Shown: positions 62,049 to 64,000 of the stretch, one piece after another
Layout of the letters: the number at the start of each line of letters is the position of its first letter
How positions within the stretch are numbered: position 1 is the first letter of the stretch
From: Albimonas sp963816545
GTDB lineage: Bacteria > Pseudomonadota > Alphaproteobacteria > Rhodobacterales > Rhodobacteraceae
Direction: 5' to 3'
NCBI GenBank assembly: GCA_963816545.1
Contig: CAWFLE010000005.1
Span: 62,001 to 126,000, forward strand
DNA length: 64,000 nt
Notes under the pieces: model-generated
Databases searched by the model: none
Told to the model about the DNA's origin: nothing
Seen by the model: only the letters and a program-made list of their open reading frames with translations
Made by a program: the position numbers and the translations under genes

Positions 62049-62068
62049 TGGAGATCCTCCGTAAGCGG

Positions 62069-63700
62069 TGCGGGAGGGCCCTGAGCGGGTCAGCTTGACC
62101 GAGGCTGGAAGCTCCAGGGCAGGAGTTCGTCGATGCGGCTGGCGGGATGACCGGCGGCGATTGCCTCGAGGGTTGTCCCGAGATAGGCGAACGGGTCCAC
62201 GCCGTTGAGCTTGCAGGTTTCGACGAGCGAGGCGATGCGGGCCCAGCTCCGGCCGCCTTCGTCATGGCCGGCGAAGAGGGCGTTCTTGCGGTTCGGCGTC
62301 AGCGGCCGGATCGTGTTCTCGACGGGGTTGCAGCCATCTCGACGCGGCCGTCCGAGAGGAACACGCGCAGCCCGTCCCAGTGGTTGGCGAAGCAGGCGAG
62401 CTTCTCGCCGATGCGGGATTTGGCGGAGACGCGGGCGCGGGTCTCGGTCGGCCAGACGCCGAACGCCTCCACAAGGGGAGCCGACCTCTCCTGACGCACG
62501 GCGCGGCGCGTCTCGGGCGGGCGTCCCCGGATGGCGGCCTCGACCTGGTAGAGGCAGGCGATGCGGCGCAGGCCCGCCTCGGCGATGGGGGAGGCGTCGC
62601 GGTCGAAGATCTCGCGCAGCTGCCGGCGTCCGTGCGCCCAGCAACGGGCGAGGACGAGAGGCGCTTCGAGCCCGCGCTTGCCGCGAACCGTCTTGCAGGC
62701 GACGTAGCCGTCGACCTGGAGCACGCCGGAGACGCCCTCGAGGCTGCGGGCGGCATGTTCGGCGACGCGGCCGGGGGCGTAGGCGTAGACCACGGCCGGC
62801 GGGTCCGCTCCGCCCCAGCGGCGGTCGTCCCGCGCCAGCGCCCACAGGTATCCGGTCTTCGCGCTGCAAGCGCGCCTTCGGCACGACGTCCGCCCGCGGC
62901 CGGGGCCGGGCGCCGGCGCCGGGGTCTCGTCCATGAAGAGCTTTTCCGACGCCTTCAGATGCTCGGCCATGCGGTTCACGACGGGCGCGGGATGGAAAGC
63001 GGCCTTGCCGACCCGGTCGGCAAGGGTCGGGCGGTGCAGATCGACGCCGGAGCGGGCGAGGATCTGCGAGTGGCGATAAAGCGGCGCGTGATCGGCGTAG
63101 CTGGAGATCAGCACGTGAGCGATCAGGCCCTCGGTCGGCAGGGCGCCCTCGATCAGCCGGGCCGGCGCCGGGGCTTGAGCGACAGCCCCCGCGCAGCGGC
63201 GGCAGGCGTACCGGGGGCGGATGGTGACGAGCACCCGCAGCCGCGCGGGCACGACGTCGAGGCGCTCGGAGCGGTCCTCGCCGATGCGGGCCATCTCCCC
63301 GCAGCCGCATGGGCACAGGATGCTTTCCGGCTCGATCACCCGCTCGACCCGGGGCAAGTCCTCGGGAAGCCAGCCGAGATTGCGCTTCGCCGCCGGCGCC
63401 GAGCGGGACCGGGCCTGCGTCGCCTCGGCCTCCGCCACGGCCGTCTCGTGATCCTCGAAGGCCAGCTGCCGCTCGTCCGGCGAGAGCTTCCCGGACCGGC
63501 GGCCGTGCAGAGCCTGGCGCGGCTCCCGGACCAGGTGGTCGAGCCGGCGGTTGCGCTCGGCCAGATCCGAGACCTCCGCCTCCAGCGCCCGTCGCACCGC
63601 ACGCTCGGCCTCGAACGCGGCGCGCAGCGCGGGCGGCAGGGCGGAGAGATCGAGATCGTCGGGCGCGGTCATCGCCGGCAACCATACCCCGCCCAACGGC
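62069..63700 (-). mobile_element. Partial IS66-family element (third, divergent type)
   Basis: The left end GTAAGCGGTGCGGGAGGGCC has the IS66 GTAAGC start but differs from copies A/B. It contains only tnpC; tnpA, tnpB and the right end are not found before the IS630 sequence that starts by 63740. No target duplication can be read. Confidence 0.7.
62090..63672 (-). pseudogene. IS66-type TnpC, frameshifted near the C-terminus
   Basis: N-terminal coiled coil (PPALRAAFEAERAVRRALEA), CPCGCGEMARIGEDRSERLD, RYACRRCAGAVAQAPAPARL, then the DDE domain (KLFMDETPAPAPGPGRG, LQVDGYVACKTVRGKRG, ARCWAHGRRQLREIFDR). The last part (NPVENTIRPLTPNRKNALFA, ETCKLNGVDPFAYLGTTLEA) is in another frame from about 62335. 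An extra CSAKTG-flanking stretch after GRGRTSCRRRA differs from copies A/B. It is a separate lineage from those copies and is inactive. Confidence 0.8.
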
Positions 63701-63739
63701 GGTTGTGGCGCCCTTGCCGAGCCTCTGATACCGCCGCGC

Positions 63740-64000
63740 CTAACCGATGGCCCTCTTGATCCACGGCTGGAGGCACGGGGAGCGGATGCGGGACGGATCG
63801 TCGGCGAAGGCGTTCCAGGCGCGACAGCAGGCGTCGACGATGGCGTCGAAGTCCTCGAAGACGCGCAGGCTCGGGAAGCGCTCGCGGAGCCATAGCCAGA
63901 CGCGCTCCATCGGGTTGAGCTGGGGCGAATGCGGCGGCAGCGGGACGAGGCTGACGTTCGGCGGGACCCGGAGCGCCTTGGCGTCGTGCCAGCCGGCGCG
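63740..64000 (-). CDS. IS630-family transposase, C-terminal part (runs off the window)
   Basis: 86 residues from the window edge to the stop: AGWHDAKALRVPPNVSLVPL, PPHSPQLNPMERVWLWLRER, RVFEDFDAIVDACCRAWNAF and CLQPWIKRAIG. The HSPQLNPMERVW segment carries the last catalytic Glu of the IS630 DDE domain. The beginning lies outside the window, so intactness is unknown. Confidence 0.85.
   Translation of the reverse strand, partial: RAGWHDAKALRVPPNVSLVPLPPHSPQLNPMERVWLWLRERFPSLRVFEDFDAIVDACCRAWNAFADDPSRIRSPCLQPWIKRAIG

Overview
The window is very GC-rich and gene-dense. Its gene content (DapD/DapE pair, CarD, FdxA, Suv3-like helicase, BamA-Skp-FabZ-LpxA-LpxI-LpxB block, Ku-LigD, PaoABC-like aldehyde oxidase) fits an alphaproteobacterium, most likely Rhodobacterales/Rhodobacteraceae. 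This assignment comes from family recognition only; no database search was run.

Layout. 1-2.9 kb: chromate transporter (chrA), a DUF59 Fe-S assembly protein and a frameshifted tgt. 3-6 kb: an IS3-family element and an IS256-family element, both inserted in one PIN-domain (VapC-like) gene. 6-26.3 kb: conserved chromosomal core with moaA, a LuxR-type regulator, a LOG protein, dapD/dapE, carD, fdxA, an S4 RNA-binding protein with a Suv3-like helicase, a TPR protein, SCP2 plus lysophospholipase, then the outer-membrane and lipid A block bamA-skp-fabZ-lpxA-lpxI-lpxB. 26.4-38.1 kb: a mobile-element graveyard. It holds degenerate IS3 remains, a second IS256 copy inverted relative to the first, a complete IS3/IS407-type element, tRNA-Ser(UGA) with the C-terminal remnant of a large serine recombinase beside it, two inverted IS66 copies, pieces of GH13 alpha-glucosidase genes, and a 5' fragment of a FadE-type acyl-CoA dehydrogenase. 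38.2-43.1 kb: a three-subunit molybdenum aldehyde oxidoreductase operon and a DUF1206 membrane protein. 43.3-46.6 kb: ku and ligD, both frameshifted. 47-55 kb: argE and a five-gene oligopeptide-type ABC importer, interspersed with palindromic repeats. 55-59.3 kb: cold-shock protein, frameshifted acyl-CoA thioesterase II, an AEC transporter, a secreted protein and a DUF4396 membrane protein. 59.5-64 kb: a second IS pile-up that truncates an exopolysaccharide locus (HlyD-type adaptor plus cellulose-synthase-like GT2, resembling BgsB/BgsA), ending in an IS66-type tnpC and an IS630 fragment.

Three themes stand out. First, IS elements of at least four families (IS3, IS256, IS66, IS630) sit here with readable target-site duplications, so several disrupted genes can be rebuilt on paper. 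Second, otherwise well-conserved genes (tgt, ku, ligD three times, the first ABC ATPase, tesB, the adaptor) carry single-base indels, several in C or G runs. These are either real decay or sequencing error, and raw reads must decide. Third, a near-identical 24-nt palindrome (stem CCCTCCCCCGC) recurs at least five times between genes.

I found no convincing new defence or biosynthetic system. The most interesting material is the tRNA-Ser integration scar with nested IS insertions, the dispersed palindrome family, and the possibly inactive NHEJ locus.
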